Assembly (NCBI GenBank): GCA_947095585.1
Contig: OX352761.1
Coordinates: 23,713,777 to 23,777,776 of the forward strand
Length of the DNA: 64,000 bases
Direction: 5' to 3'
Source: Nephrocerus scutellatus
Taxonomy: Eukaryota > Arthropoda > Insecta > Diptera > Pipunculidae
The notes below the pieces were generated by a model. The model did not search any database, was not told where the DNA came from, and saw nothing but the letters and a program-made list of their open reading frames with translations. Made by a program: the position numbers and the translations under genes. Of this stretch, positions 33,838 to 44,659 are shown one piece after another. Each line of letters opens with the position of its first letter. Position 1 is the stretch's first letter.

Positions 33838-34858
33838 AAGACCCCTAAATAAAATAAAGAAGAAACCAAAAAAAAACCCCCAAAATACCCCAAAAAGATC
33901 CTTTAAAGACCTCCCGAAAATTACCAAAAGATCCTTAAAAGACTCTCAAAGTACCACCAAAAAACTCTCAGAAGACCCCCAAAATATTTCCAAACGACCT
34001 CCAAAAGAATCCTAAAAGACCTCAAAAGGTTAAAAGATCACCTCTCAAAAGACCCACAAAAGACTTCAAAAAGACCCTTAAAGGACACTCAAATGACTCC
34101 CAAATGACCATAAAAAACTTCCAAAAGACCCTTAAAAGACTCCCAAAGAATCACCAAAAATATCTCAGAAGACCCCCAAAATATTTCCAAAAGAATCCTA
34201 AAAGACATCAGAAGGCCAAAAGACCACCCCTCAAAATAGCCACAAAACACTCCAAAAAGCCACCAAAGGACACTCATACCATACACCATAAAAAACTTCC
34301 CAAATGACCCCAAAAGACTTGCAAAAGACCCCAAAAAAATCTCCAAAAAACTTCTCAAAATAACCTCCAAAACACTCCAAAAGGAGCTCCCAAAAGAACG
34401 CCAAATAACTACAAAATACGCCAAAAAGATTGCCCAAAAGACCCCCGAAACCCAACAAAAAGGACCCTGTACAGATCTCCAAAAGACTACCAAGCGACCC
34501 TCAAAAGACTCAAATTAGACCACCGAAATACCCCTGAAAAAAAACCCTCAAAAGACCCCCAAAAGGTTCTTCAAAGATTCATAAAATCCGAACTCCCAAA
34601 AAACCTTTAAAGACTCGCCAAACACCCTCTAAAGACTGCCCAAAAGACCCTCAAAAGACTCCCAATGTACCACTAAAAAACCCTCAAAAGACGCTGTAAA
34701 GACCTAAAAAAACAGTAAAAAAAAACACCAAAAACCCCAATAAGACCCTGAAAAGGACTCCTAAAAAATCCCCCTTAAGACTGCGAAATGACACCTCAAA
34801 AACCCCCGAAAAGATTCCAAAAAGACTTTCAAAGGACCCCGAAAAGACCTCCAAATCT
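33838..34858. repeat. Degenerate AAAAGACCCC minisatellite, about 1 kb
   Basis: Roughly eighty to a hundred imperfect units of 10-13 bp follow one another: (C)AAAAGACCCC, CAAAAGACTC, AAAAGACCTC and AAAAAACCCT, with no other sequence between. Larger blocks recur as well: CTCCCAAAGA-, CCCCAAAATATTTCCAAA and AATCCTAAAAGAC appear at both 33,976-34,021 and 34,165-34,210. The strand is strongly asymmetric (G-poor, A/C-rich). A 134-codon minus-strand frame (34,089-34,493) is a by-product of the repeat. Confidence 0.9.
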
Positions 34859-35041
34859 TCAATAACACAAAATCACTTCTACACGATGTCTAAAAGTATG
34901 CTTTCTTCTTATTCGCGTTCCACTTAAATAAAATGGATTTATATTGAAAAGCGTTCAGTGGTTTCTGTACTGGATATTGGGTTGATCAGCACTGCATAGC
35001 GGACAGTGAGAAAAAATTAAATCATCATATTGTACTTTCGT

Positions 35042-35335
35042 GTGGGAGCCGAGGTTCAGTGGAAATGCGCACGACTACTGAGCATGAGGTTCGTGGTTCG
35101 AATCCCAGTAACACCAAAAAGTATTTTTCACGGTGTCCCACCTCTTGCGAATGGGTGACAAACGTTCCGAGAGTAATAACTTGTCACGGAAAGCTTCTCA
35201 ATTCGCCGTTCGGATGCGTTCTTAAATTATAGGTCCCTTCCATTTGTGTCTAAAAATATACATGCGCAACACAAATGGTTGCGAGAAGCTAGGCCTTGGA
35301 CCGCAATGGTCTGTCGCGCCGAATATTATTATTAT
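35042..35335 (+). mobile_element. tRNA-derived SINE copy 5, with target-site duplication
   Basis: The complete copy of 294 bp is flanked by identical TACTTTCGT words (35,033-35,041 and 35,336-35,344). It has an A-box-like GAGGTTCAGTGG and the B box GGTTCGAATCC (35,095-35,105). The body ends GTCTGTCGCGCCGAATATTA with a short (ATT)n tail. This copy defines the ends of the family. Confidence 0.95.
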
Positions 35336-35517
35336 TACTTTCGTAACGCTTTCAATTTTACCCTCTACTAAACGCGCCAAACGAAGTATGACTTCAAAAA
35401 TCGTACAATTAATATCCAATAGTTTGGCAATACATTTCAAGCTCTGTTTAGAGTTTTACGGAATAGTTTTTAAACGTATTCCGCTTTGGTGTAATTAACA
35501 CTTATTCACTTATTTAT

Positions 35518-35612
35518 GCTGCCAAGACATCGGCTGGAAATCGGGACCGGTGGAGAGATGTCTTGTGGCAGGCTTCTGGCCGAACTCCGGTTGTAGAGCT
35601 CAAATATGATAA
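35518..35612 (+). mobile_element. RTE LINE 3'-end fragment
   Basis: The plus strand encodes SAGNRDRWRDVLWQASG and then the non-coding end GGTTGTAGAGCTCAAATATG with ATAATGAT. This matches the reverse complement of 4,646-4,730. Only about 90 bp survive, typical of strong 5' truncation. Confidence 0.8.
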
Positions 35613-36685
35613 TGATTTATGATGTATTCTTATTCGATATTTAATTATTTATTTAGTGCAGATTTAAAAAAAAATGCAACTGCTTTTCACTGTAAACTGA
35701 TTACAATTGGATGTTCCACAAAAAAGAAGCTCTCATCCCCTTCAACTTCCTTAATAATCAAAAGCACTCTACCACTTCTTGTTTTTCAACATTGTTGTCT
35801 ATCTCTCATGTTTTCTTTCTTTCTCCCAACAATTCTCATTTGTGTGGCGTTTTCCATTTTCTCTGTAAACTCTACGCGTACTGCGTCCGGCTACTAGGAA
35901 CTAGCTTGTTTGGGGTTTGAAACATTTTGAGTTTTCCTTACGCTTCAGTATATCGTCAGCATGTTGATGTAATCCGTCGTTGATCAAAAGTGAAATATTG
36001 CTCGTCCTTTCGAAGACTTTAAATGTAAATACTTGACATAGTGTAAGTGCGTGCATCCTTAATTTGTGCTAAAGGGGGAATTTTGTCAGGAATTTAATTC
36101 ACAACTCCTGCATCGATATCGGTTGTCCATTAGATTACACTGCGCGTCGGTTGTAGTGCTTCAACAGTTATTCCAATTGAAAATTGATCAAATAGACATC
36201 ACAACCGAAAAAAATGTAAATATTTTGTTAATATACATATCATCATCATCATCATCATCCAAAACCTAACCATCCCTATCCCCAGAGGTCAATTCTAAGT
36301 GAATGACACCATCCGGAAATATAATCTGTGACATCGAAATGTTTAGTGCGGCCATCGCATATCGTCCTTAACTACGTGTCCTTCTCAATTTCACGTTTTA
36401 ACGATAATATATAGGTCGCGGGTAAGGCGCGACTATCGTTACCGCATAAATCACACTTTGAACTTATTCCCGACTGCCAACTACCATAGAGTGGGTAGAG
36501 AAGTGATATCATGTGTCAAGTATTGAAATCAGGATATATGAAAAATGTCGCATAATGTTATTTCCCTAAACCCTAAATGCTAACAGGTGCAGTTTGGTAT
36601 CATATCATCGTATCATCGTATTAATTGTTTTAGTTCCTTTCCTATATTTTGTAAATAAACGAGAAGATTATATATTTTTTTTCCA
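35613..36685. other. No recognisable gene; (ATC)7 run
   Basis: A trinucleotide run of about seven ATC units is at 36,240-36,261. The rest shows short frames only. Confidence 0.45.
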
Positions 36686-36689
36686 ATGG

Positions 36690-37275
36690 CACACGTTCAG
36701 GGGGCTTAAGTCCTTCTGATACTGGACGCAGCGTGGGTACTTAAGTACCAAGGAAGGAAAGAGGAGATATCGATGTGCATACATTTTGAATGACTCCAGA
36801 TCATAGTGATGTGGGAATATAGAGCTTTTTAAAGAAAGAGTCTCTTAACTTAACAGTACTTCCGAAGATGGGCTTAAAGGTAAACTGATAAGCACTCGAA
36901 GCGCCACAAGTATTGCAGCCGAATTCATGGAGGGGCGGAATGCAACTGGCTATTTCTCTTGAGCAACCTTGATGGAAAAACAAACAGAAGACAATCCTGC
37001 GATGTTCAAGAGAATCAATTCTTTTTTCAATATTTTTGTAACATATAAGTTTTATCGCAAGGTTCTGTATTCTGTCGAGTAGATGCAAGGTGGTCTAAGG
37101 TGCACCTGACCATACATGACAGTTATACTCAAGTTTGAGGCGAATTAATGCCTTGTAGATAGTAGCCATATCGTAGGGAGTGAAACATTTCTTGCACCTT
37201 GTTAGGAAGACAAGGCACTTCGTTGCATTTTAAGCGACATTGAATGTGTGTGATCCTGGTCATTCCAAAAAAGCG
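36690..37275 (-). pseudogene. Jockey/CR1-like LINE C-terminal fragment
   Basis: The minus strand reads LLDRIQNLAIKLICYKNIEK, SLEHRRIVFCLFFHQGCSRE, IASCIPP (36,900-37,085) and KLRDSFFKKLYIPTSL (36,801-36,850), the post-RT block of this LINE group (compare LEHRRNASCLSLFYRFFHKR at 22.9 kb). Upstream at 37,140-37,275 is frameshifted thumb sequence with NNTLFWND. It differs from the other Jockey-like copies and may be a separate subfamily. Confidence 0.8.
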
Positions 37276-37289
37276 TGTTGTTGAAGTAC

Positions 37290-38740
37290 CTACTAGGTTA
37301 GGTTAAGGTGACTGTCAGTGAAACCGATACACATAGACCAGTAATGGTCCATTGTGATACCACATGTATCAGGAAAATTTCCTTCCACCTACTCGATGAT
37401 CCAATTAGAGCTTCGTATGAAGCGTAGGAGACTACCAATGTCAATGTTGATGAGATCATTAGTGTCGTTGTAAAAGAAAGCTCCCATATGGAGTTTACAT
37501 TTTTGGGAGAGAGCTAGACAAGTACAGAGAATATGAACGGTGGTCTCCTCCTCCTTCTCATCCATGCAGCTTCTGCAGAAGTCATTCGAGAAGACTCCAA
37601 GTCTTGCTGCAGGCCTGCCTGTGAGACAGTGTATAGTGATGACAACTACAATAGCACCGATGTGCGATGTTTTTTGAGAGATCACACACTTGGAGCATTT
37701 CGGATCTTCTTTGTCGCTATGCAAGTTGTACCGTTTGAACACGTACAGTTAGTTTTTACATTAGCATCCCGCTTTAACAAGAGTTTGCATGTAGCGATAG
37801 GTATGCCTATGGAACCATATTCAGGTAAGATGGGTAGTGTTGTTCCTTGCTTGGCGAGTTCGTCAGCCAAACCGTTTCCCGGAATGTCTCTTTTTCCCGG
37901 CACCCAACACAGGTGGATATTGAACTTCTCCGCCATCTCTACGAGGGATGATCGGCAAGGGCTAGAATTGAGTTTGTGGACTGATTCCAGGGATTTCAGT
38001 GCAGCTAGGCTATCCGAGAATATACGGATATATTTAGCCGATATGATGTTTTTCTTTAGCCAAGACAATGCTTCACTTGTTTACTGGAAAACACTACAGT
38101 GATTTGGAGACGGCTAAGATTTAGCTTTTCTGAGACTCCGCCGACTCCGTCATCAGTGTACTGTATAATAATAATAATTCCTTCATCTTCCAAGTAAGCG
38201 TCTTCATCCCAGAATGAGAGGAAGGTGATCTGGAAGTTTTTGTTGAAATGGATTTGCGAAATGGTGTAGTCCATGTTGTCTGGGATCCTGACTTAATTCA
38301 GGATAAAGAAGTGACCGATTTCATTTCTAGTCCACTGGAAGATATCATTAAGGTGAATAGCCGAACTAGAACTGTCGAACAGAATGTCCAATGCGGCGGA
38401 CGGGGTTGTACGAAGTGCTCCACTCATATACATAGACTAGCTGATCTTTGGACTTAGCTTAATTTATCGCGGCTTACTTTCTTATTTAAAGCAGTCTACC
38501 ATATACAGTCACAACGTATAGAAGAGTAGGTCTTACTACCGCTGTATATAGCCAATGGGTTATTTGGGGTTGAAGACCGCATCTGCTACCAATGGCTTTT
38601 TTGCATGGTAAGAGTGCCACTGTGGCTTTACGAACTCTTTCTTGTATGTTAGGTTTCCACCTCAGCTTTCTGTCCAAAATACTTGGCACTATCAGAGAAT
38701 ACTAACCTTATACCTTTTATAGAAGGAGGGTTAATAAATG
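37290..38740 (-). pseudogene. LINE with RNase H and C-terminal zinc-finger-like block
   Basis: On the minus strand, from 38,690 down: the block LDRKLRWKPNIQERVRKATV and HWLYTAVVRPTLLY (38,500-38,680, post-RT). RNase H follows with SVHKL, the acidic ALSWLKKN region, IRIFSDSLAALKSL (about 38,000-38,030) and the block WVPGKRDIPGNGLADELAKQ (37,845-37,910). A C-terminal Cys/His block is CRSCMDEKEEETTVHILCTC (37,515-37,590). The 3' non-coding part near 37,290-37,310 contains TAGGTTAGGTTAAGG. Two long frames (37,389-37,742 and 37,682-38,068) are still open, making this the best-preserved copy of the family. A long plus-strand frame here is a shadow. Confidence 0.85.
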
Positions 38741-38869
38741 GAACTTTATATTGTCTGTTGGAAACATCTGCAATTGCTCCACCGTCTTCTGGTACATAAC
38801 TACCAAGGTAACTTACCAGCATAATAGCTGATGTTCGTAAATGCTGAAGTTGCAGATGCCGGTTGCATG

Positions 38870-39056
38870 TATTCGAATCAGTAAGACTTGGTATCGGTTA
38901 TTTTTAGGCCGACTTGTCCGGCGTGTATTTTTAATTCTTGGAGTTTTACTTCCATGTCTGATTTGGTGTGTGTTAGGAGACGAATATCGCCAGAGAAATC
39001 AAGATGTTCAGGTATGTCGTTTTTACCCCCCTTTTTAGAAATCTGTGTCAAGGCTG
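38870..39056 (-). pseudogene. LINE reverse transcriptase palm fragment
   Basis: The minus strand reads FSGDIRLLTHTKSDMEVKLQ and LKIHAGQVGLKITDTKS, matching in pattern the segment from the YADD box through the GLKIN..KTK motif; the box itself is altered to FSGD. It is joined to the RTE 3' end at 39,058. The clade is undetermined. Confidence 0.6.
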
Positions 39057-39057
39057 T

Positions 39058-40345
39058 CATCATCATATTTGGCTCTACAACCTGGGTCCTGTCTTGGCCT
39101 CCCGCAAAAAGTCTCGGTACCGGTTTTGATCCGATGTCATCCAGTTTGGCGTCCCTAAACTCTGGGCGTCCTGGTCTAAGTCATCCTTCCAGCGAAGGCT
39201 TGGCCGGCCTCGCGTGTTCCATAAATCCTACCACAAAGGACTTTCCGAGCAGGATCCTCTTCGCTCATGCGAGCTAGGTGTCCTGCCCACCGGAGCCTAC
39301 CGAGCTTAATTTCTTCACGATTGCGACATCGCGGTAACGCTCGTAGATCTCATCATTATAGAGTCTACGGAATCGTCCTTCCTCACATACGGGGCCAACA
39401 ATTCTCCATAAGACTTTTCTCTGAAACGCGGCTTTTTAGCTTTTTGCTAAACACCCAAGTCTCGGATCCATATGTAAGTACTGGTATGACCATTGTCTTA
39501 TATATCAGCAGCTTGACTGTTATAGTTAAGTTCCTGGATTTGAAAAGTCTTGACTAGAGTAGGCTTTGTTGGCTTTAAGCAACCGTGCGCGTATTTCTGG
39601 TTCCATGCTGTTATCGGCTGTTACAGTTGACCCGAGATAGTTAAAGGATTTCATTACTTAATATTCGCGCTCCACCATTTTAATTGCGGGACAAATGTTA
39701 GATCTTCTAGTCGTAGACGTCGCCACCATGTATGTACTTTGTTTTGCTCTCATTTATGTGCAGCCCCAGATTTCGTGCCGCCTGTTCTATCTGGATGAAA
39801 GCTTCCTGTACAGCTCTTCGGTTTCTACCAAGGATGTCAATATCGTCTGCGTAAGCCATTATCTGAATGGACTTATAGAGGATTGTTCCTCTGGCCGTTA
39901 CGTCAGAGTCTCGGATCAATTTCTCCAACGCCAGGTCGAGGAGGACGCAGGCAGGTCCATCCCCTTGTCGGAGCCCGTTATAGATGTTGAATGGGCTTGA
40001 TAGTGATCCGGATATTATTACTTGGCTTATAGTCGATTGGTCATTTCCATCCTATAGTCGTGTCAGTTATTTGTAATGCTGGCTTTATAAAGTTCAACGC
40101 TGGCTATGCTATCATAGGTAGCTTTAAAGTCTAAAAAAAATGGTGGTTTTGATATTTTTCCATCGTCTGCCTAAAGGTGAACATTTGATCAGTTATTGAT
40201 TTGCCTGGGATGAATCCACACTGGTATGTGACAATGATGAAGATGACTGTAGCGTATGGGGCTATCATGTCTTGAAGCATAGAGGGGACAATCTTATACG
40301 CGGTACTCAACAACGTTAATTGCTGCACGTTCTGATATCTCCCTT
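39058..40345 (-). pseudogene. RTE-clade LINE fragment, longest uninterrupted copy
   Basis: The minus strand carries, from high to low coordinate: LLSTAYKIVPSMLQDMIAPY, TYQCGFIPGKSITDQMFT and FRQTMEKY (40,140-40,325), then MEKLIRDSDVTARGTILYKS, the YADDIDILGRNRRAVQEAF box (39,830-39,870) and ARNLGLHINESKTKY (39,750-39,800). C-terminal pieces follow (ARLLKANKAY-, ETWVFSKK-, FERKVLWRIVGPVCEEGRFR-like, 39,400-39,620) and the 3' end RD-RNRYRDFLREAKTG near 39,090. The tail is TGATGATGA at 39,058-39,066. The RT box is intact here but frameshifts lie between blocks. It is a good template for deriving the family consensus. Confidence 0.9.
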
Positions 40346-40994
40346 CTTATGTTCATTGCAATGCGTGTAATATAACAATAACAAAGAAATAACCGTCCTG
40401 CCCATCTAATTACTTTTCAAATTATTTCTAATCAGATTCCCATTACATCGTGGGACTCCTATACGAAGCCAATCAGTTTAACTAACTCAACGCCTGTGTC
40501 GAAAGTTTTACAAATTCCCAAATTGAATTAATAGGAACTTTTTCACTTGCACATCCTTTATACTTCATCCTTCTGAATTTTTTCAAAAAAAATATATGTT
40601 TACCCCAACACCATTGCGTAGACGCACCGAGTGAATTGATTATGCATGATATTGTACGTTTTTCGCTCCAATTAACTGTGAGTTCAATTTACGAGATTTG
40701 CAAATCAATGTTACATGGAGGGGAATAACAATCGATTTTATGCGTCTTCTTCTTCTAGTTCTCTTCCCTTTTTGGCTGTTTTCTTATTATAATTTGCTTT
40801 TGTCAAAAACAGGGTCGTTCGCGGTCGTCTGTACGCAATATTCTGCCAAACATTCGGATTTGTTTTGTTTACTTCGTTCAACAAATCTATTAATGATTTA
40901 TGTATAACTTTTATAAGATTTATTTTCGGCATCCACAAAAAATTTACTTAATACAAATTCAAGCACTACGCCTATATAAATAATCATAGTATAC
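40346..40994. other. No recognisable gene
   Basis: AT-rich with short frames only. Confidence 0.4.
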
Positions 40995-41141
40995 TAAGGC
41001 TGACCGCATATTGAGCGCACCACAGCACAGCATACATAGCATAGGGCATACAATGTTTTACTTAATGTCGCACATTCAAATTTTGCGGCATTTAGTCTAA
41101 CATTGCTACGCGAGGCTGCGCTTAATATGCGGCTGGCCTAA
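40995..41141. mobile_element. MITE with ~25-bp terminal inverted repeats
   Basis: The left end TAAGGCTGACCGCATATTGA-GCGCA and the right end TGCGCT-TAATATGCGGCTGGCCTA are inverted repeats with three or four differences. The element is 147 bp without coding capacity. The same ends occur at 41,237 and 42,084. Confidence 0.8.
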
Positions 41142-41343
41142 CTATTGCTGATGTCAAACTTCTAAAATCTTTAAATAAATGAAGAGAAACTATACTAATT
41201 GCCCATCGAACTCGCTCACCCATGCTTGCACGTGCATTAGGCTAACCGCATATTGAGCGCAGCAGAGCACAGCATTGTGTAGTCGAGTCTATGGTCACAA
41301 ACCGAACATATGCTGTTAATTTAGCTTGAAGATGTCTGAGTGG

Positions 41344-41470
41344 GCGCCGTGGCTCAGTGAAAATGCACATGGCTTCTGAGCAGGAAGTTCGTGGTTCGAA
41401 TCCCAGTAACACCAAAAGTATTTTTCACGGTGCCCCACCTCTCGCGAATGGGTGACAAACGTTTCGAGAT
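41344..41470 (+). mobile_element. tRNA-derived SINE copy 6 (truncated)
   Basis: The head GGCGCCGTGGCTCAGTG and B box GGTTCGAATCC (41,393-41,403) are intact. It breaks off after GGGTGACAAACGTTTCGAGA. The break is at the start of the Tc1-like sequence. Confidence 0.85.
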
Positions 41471-41474
41471 GTTA

Positions 41475-42010
41475 AAACCGGAATTTTGTGTTCTCGAAGC
41501 TAGCTTATATTTTGCTTGGCTGTATAACATGATCCGCCATCTTGCTGAAATATATTTAGAACTGTCATCTTCTGTGGGCAGCCTTAGTATTGAGTATTGA
41601 GGGTACATGTTTTTGCTCTAAGATGTCTTGATACCTACTGACATTCACACTGCCGTCGACGAAGCAGAGGTGGCCTACTCCTTGAGGTGACATGCATCCC
41701 CAGACGATTACCGAAGCGGTGAGTTTCGTTTTTCTTCAAAAGTAATCTATTCGGAATGCTTTAGCTCAAAGACCTTCTGTCACGATCGGAAGCAATTGAT
41801 GGGTTTTCATAGTGGGCTCACATTTCCGTTCTTCTTGAAAAAATTAATTCTATTTCGAACTGAAGACCTTAATATTTCCAATCGTAGGCCGAATCGGATC
41901 TTTGGAATTATTTTGTTATTAAGTTACGCAAGTTTTTCGATAAGCACTTGCCACGCGCCATGGCGGCTGCAACCAGTACATGATGCACTTAAGTCACTCA
42001 CGTTTAAATA
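41475..42010 (-). pseudogene. Tc1-like transposase fragment
   Basis: The minus strand gives the block TASVIVWGCMSPQGVGHLCF followed by VDGSVNVSRYQDIL (41,615-41,735), the typical VMVWGC-S region between the first and second catalytic Asp. Then QASFENTKF-like sequence follows near 41,490-41,520 in the expected region after the second Asp. Upstream, WRVASAYRK and RIRFGLRLEILRSSVRNRIN-like frames (41,830-41,970) may be the DNA-binding part. It is heavily frameshifted. Confidence 0.65.
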
Positions 42011-42045
42011 ACGGAGAATTAAACGGCACATGTCAAGAGAGAGAG

Positions 42046-42340
42046 CTTATGCTATGCTGTGCGCTCAAAATGCGGCTGGCCTAAACATTGAAATGGTTTA
42101 AAGTATTTTCGTTTCAAGACAAATGCCATTTAGTTAAGCTGTTATGACAATACTTTTTTTTGGGATTGTAAATGTAAACTGAATTACATTTTTAATGCCA
42201 TTTTTTTGACCTTTGACAATAACAACAAAAAAGGTAGTGTCATAACAGCTTATGCTATTCTGTGCGCTCAATATGCGGCTGGCCTAAACATATGAAATGC
42301 TTTGAAGTATTTTCGTTTCAATACAATTGACATTTAGTTA
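42046..42340. repeat. 90-bp direct repeats flanking a 116-bp palindromic-ended MITE
   Basis: Two copies of a ~90-bp segment (TTATGCTATGCTGTGCGCTC... to ...CATTTAGTTA at 42,046-42,135, and TTATGCTATTCTGTGCGCTC... to ...CATTTAGTTA at about 42,249-42,340) surround the small MITE. Each contains the GCGGCTGGCCTAAACAT tip plus flank, so the duplication includes unique sequence outside the transposon. Confidence 0.8.
42136..42251. mobile_element. Small MITE with perfect 14-bp inverted ends
   Basis: AAGCTGTTATGACA (42,136-42,149) and TGTCATAACAGCTT (42,238-42,251) are exact reverse complements. The A/T-rich interior has no frame. Flanking TA/TTA suggests a TA-type target. Confidence 0.75.
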
Positions 42341-43525
42341 GTACTAGATCAAAACTTCTAGTTCTTCATATGTCTGTATTATTCTTCTTCAATTAAACCT
42401 AACAGTCTCTCTGTATGAATCACACTAAACACTGAGATCCCAGAAGACCACCCAACCCCGAGAATTAGTAGAATTTAGCCAGCAACCTACTATGCTGAAT
42501 TCATAAGTTCTCCTCAGATCATCGAAATTAATCAGCGTTAGGGTCGATTAGCACTTAGATAGGGTACCAGCTTTGAATTAAAAATTGCGAAACAAACCGA
42601 ATGTTTCTTCATGATTGTGGGCATGTTTATTACAACTAGTTATCGCCCATTGGTCGAAATTCCACTCCACTCCACTCCACTCCCACTCACTCGCCCTACA
42701 ACACCCATCCACAACCACCCAAAAACCTCACTCAACCCCTCTATCAAAAATTTTAACGTTGAACTCTTAGCAATTGCTCTAAACGCTAAAATAAACGATA
42801 TTTGATAACTTTTTGTTTCCAATTTTTTTTATTTTATTGATAACACTAAAGCTCATCAAAAGCTACAAAAAAAAAATCGGTTGACAAACAGAGGAGAAAA
42901 TGGTTCTTAACTGTTTTGCCTTTGCCTATTTATATATAGATTAGTATACTAATTGCCCATGTCACTCGCTCGCTCACTCTAAAATAGAAGCCTAAAGTCA
43001 TGCAATGTTTAGAAATATGTATTTAAATTATTTATTATTAAGGAGTATATCACAAGTCCAACAACAACAAAAAATCGTTGTCCTACTTTCTTCTACTCTT
43101 TCTTCTTCTACTCCATAAACTTTAAAAAATTACGAGCCTTCAGTCAATGCCAATCAACACAAAGTCAGCCGCCACAGACTACACACAACCAGCATACTAA
43201 ATATTGCCAAGGTTGTCAGCGAGCTTTATGCACAAATACAAATTGCCTAAATGTATGCTACGTGTTTTCATGAATGCGATTGTGAAGAGTGGAGGGGAAG
43301 AAAAATGTTTAGCAAAAACATGAACTCTTGCAGTGACATTTCCTTTTTTAACCAAATTACAAATTTAATTCTCTTTGGTTTGCTACTCCTCCGGTATACT
43401 CATCACATTATTTGATATGATATGATGTGATGTGCTTTCACAATAAAGTGGGTCGGCAAACTGAGGAAAAACTCAGATTATATTGAACATAATATGACTG
43501 TATATATACGGTATATATATCCTTA
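42341..43525. other. No recognisable gene
   Basis: Contains a C-rich CCACTCCACTCC run at 42,660-42,690 and the repeated word TATACTAATTGCCCAT (also at 41,190) at 42,944, suggesting a further dispersed repeat of unknown class. Confidence 0.4.
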
Positions 43526-43529
43526 GCAA

Positions 43530-43925
43530 ATATGACGTTTCTCTTCAGCCAAGACAAAGCTTCACCTATCGCCATAATTTCAGCCTGGAAAACACTACAG
43601 TGATCAGGAAGACGGAAAGAGAGGCTAAGATTAAGCCTCTTTGAGAAAACACCTCCGCCGACTCCGTCATCAGTTTCAGTTCAGTTTTTCTGTGTAAAAT
43701 TAAATGTGTTCATCTTCCAGGTAAGCGTCTTCCTCCCAGAATGATCTGGAGGGGACGGTTACCTGGAAGTTTTTGTTGAAAAAGAGTTGCGGAACGGTGT
43801 AGTCTATGTTGTCTGGGATCCTAACTAAATTCAGGATAGAGGAGTGACCGATCTCATTTCAAGTCAACTGAAGATAGCATTACGGCGAATAGCCGAACTA
43901 GCAGCTACTTGCCTCTGAAGACAGA
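43530..43925 (-). pseudogene. LINE RNase H fragment (same family as 37.3-38.7 kb)
   Basis: The minus strand reads TDDGVGGGVFSKRLNLSLSF, then CSVFQAEIMAIGEALSWLKR (43,550-43,680), the first half of an RNase H with its Glu (QAE). The nucleotide sequence parallels 38,045-38,350. The copy at 38.1 kb lacks the QAEIMAI segment present here, so the two copies have different deletions. Confidence 0.8.
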
Positions 43926-44655
43926 ATAGAGAGTAGTGCATTTCCCCTCCATGCGAATTTCGTCAACTTTTACTACAAACATTTCTGTAAGTAAAATGTC
44001 AAAAACGAATTTATTGAAAACTAACGTGCCGTTCGTTTATTTCTAAAATTCCTCAACCAAGTGCACTAATTTTTTGCGCCAAGCGTAAGAAAAAATGTGC
44101 ACTAGCACGTTTTGTATGTGAACATGTGTCGAAACGGTCACAAAATTCCACAATGACGATAAGAATGATAACAAATGTTGTTAATTTATAATTGTAACAT
44201 AAGCAAACAGATCAGTGCAGAATGTTTGCACTTTTTTTATCAAAAGAAGGCCGCATAACTAACTTACAGTACTCTAACAATGACAAACTTAAGACTTACA
44301 GGATTGTATATATTTTGGTTTTGCCAAAAAAAAAATTTGCTCGTTATGTTGGAAATCAAAACAATCCTGTATGTCTTAGGTATTAATTTGTCCATTGTGA
44401 GAGCAACACTACTTGAGAAGACAGCAATTTTGTGGTTTATGCGTTCTTGTACTTTTTTGTGTGTTTGCTCTCTCTGAAAGATTTTATGTCAATTTCTGTT
44501 CTGTTACTAATTTTTACTACAAACAGTACAGGAACAGACCTATTATTTAAACCCTCCACCGCTTCAGTTGTCTAAACTGTTCTTCTCGTTCCATTTTTAA
44601 CTTTAGGGCTTTAATTTTTAAAGCCCAGTTTTATTTTTGTTATGTTGCCCTGGTA
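43926..44655. other. No recognisable gene
   Basis: A 65-codon frame at 44,280-44,477 shows no motif. No other structure seen. Confidence 0.4.
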
Positions 44656-44659
44656 ATCA

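Larger units (their letters stand above)
41237..42084. mobile_element. Second copy of the same MITE, filled by later insertions
   Basis: The left end TTAGGCTAACCGCATATTGA (41,237) and the right end GCTCAAAATGCGGCTGGCCT-AA (ending 42,084) are the two tips of the family at 40,995. Between them lie a truncated SINE (41,344-41,470) and a Tc1-like fragment (41,475-42,010). The words AGCAGAGCACAGCAT (left) and ATGCTATGCTGTGCG (right) extend the inverted match. Confidence 0.7.

Noticed and set aside
34089..34493. 134-residue hydrophobic minus-strand frame
   Set aside because: It is produced by the AAAAGACCCC minisatellite read in reverse (Phe/Trp/Leu/Gly from GGGTCTTTT units).
35042..35110. Possible tRNA genes at SINE heads (also 15,843 and 41,344)
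   Set aside because: Pol III boxes are present, but each is followed by the same 210-bp body and (ATT)n tail and does not give a standard acceptor-stem pairing. They are SINEs.
37533..38102. 189-codon plus-strand frame
   Set aside because: It lies opposite the RNase H and Cys/His region of a LINE, which has clear motifs on the minus strand. A shadow frame.
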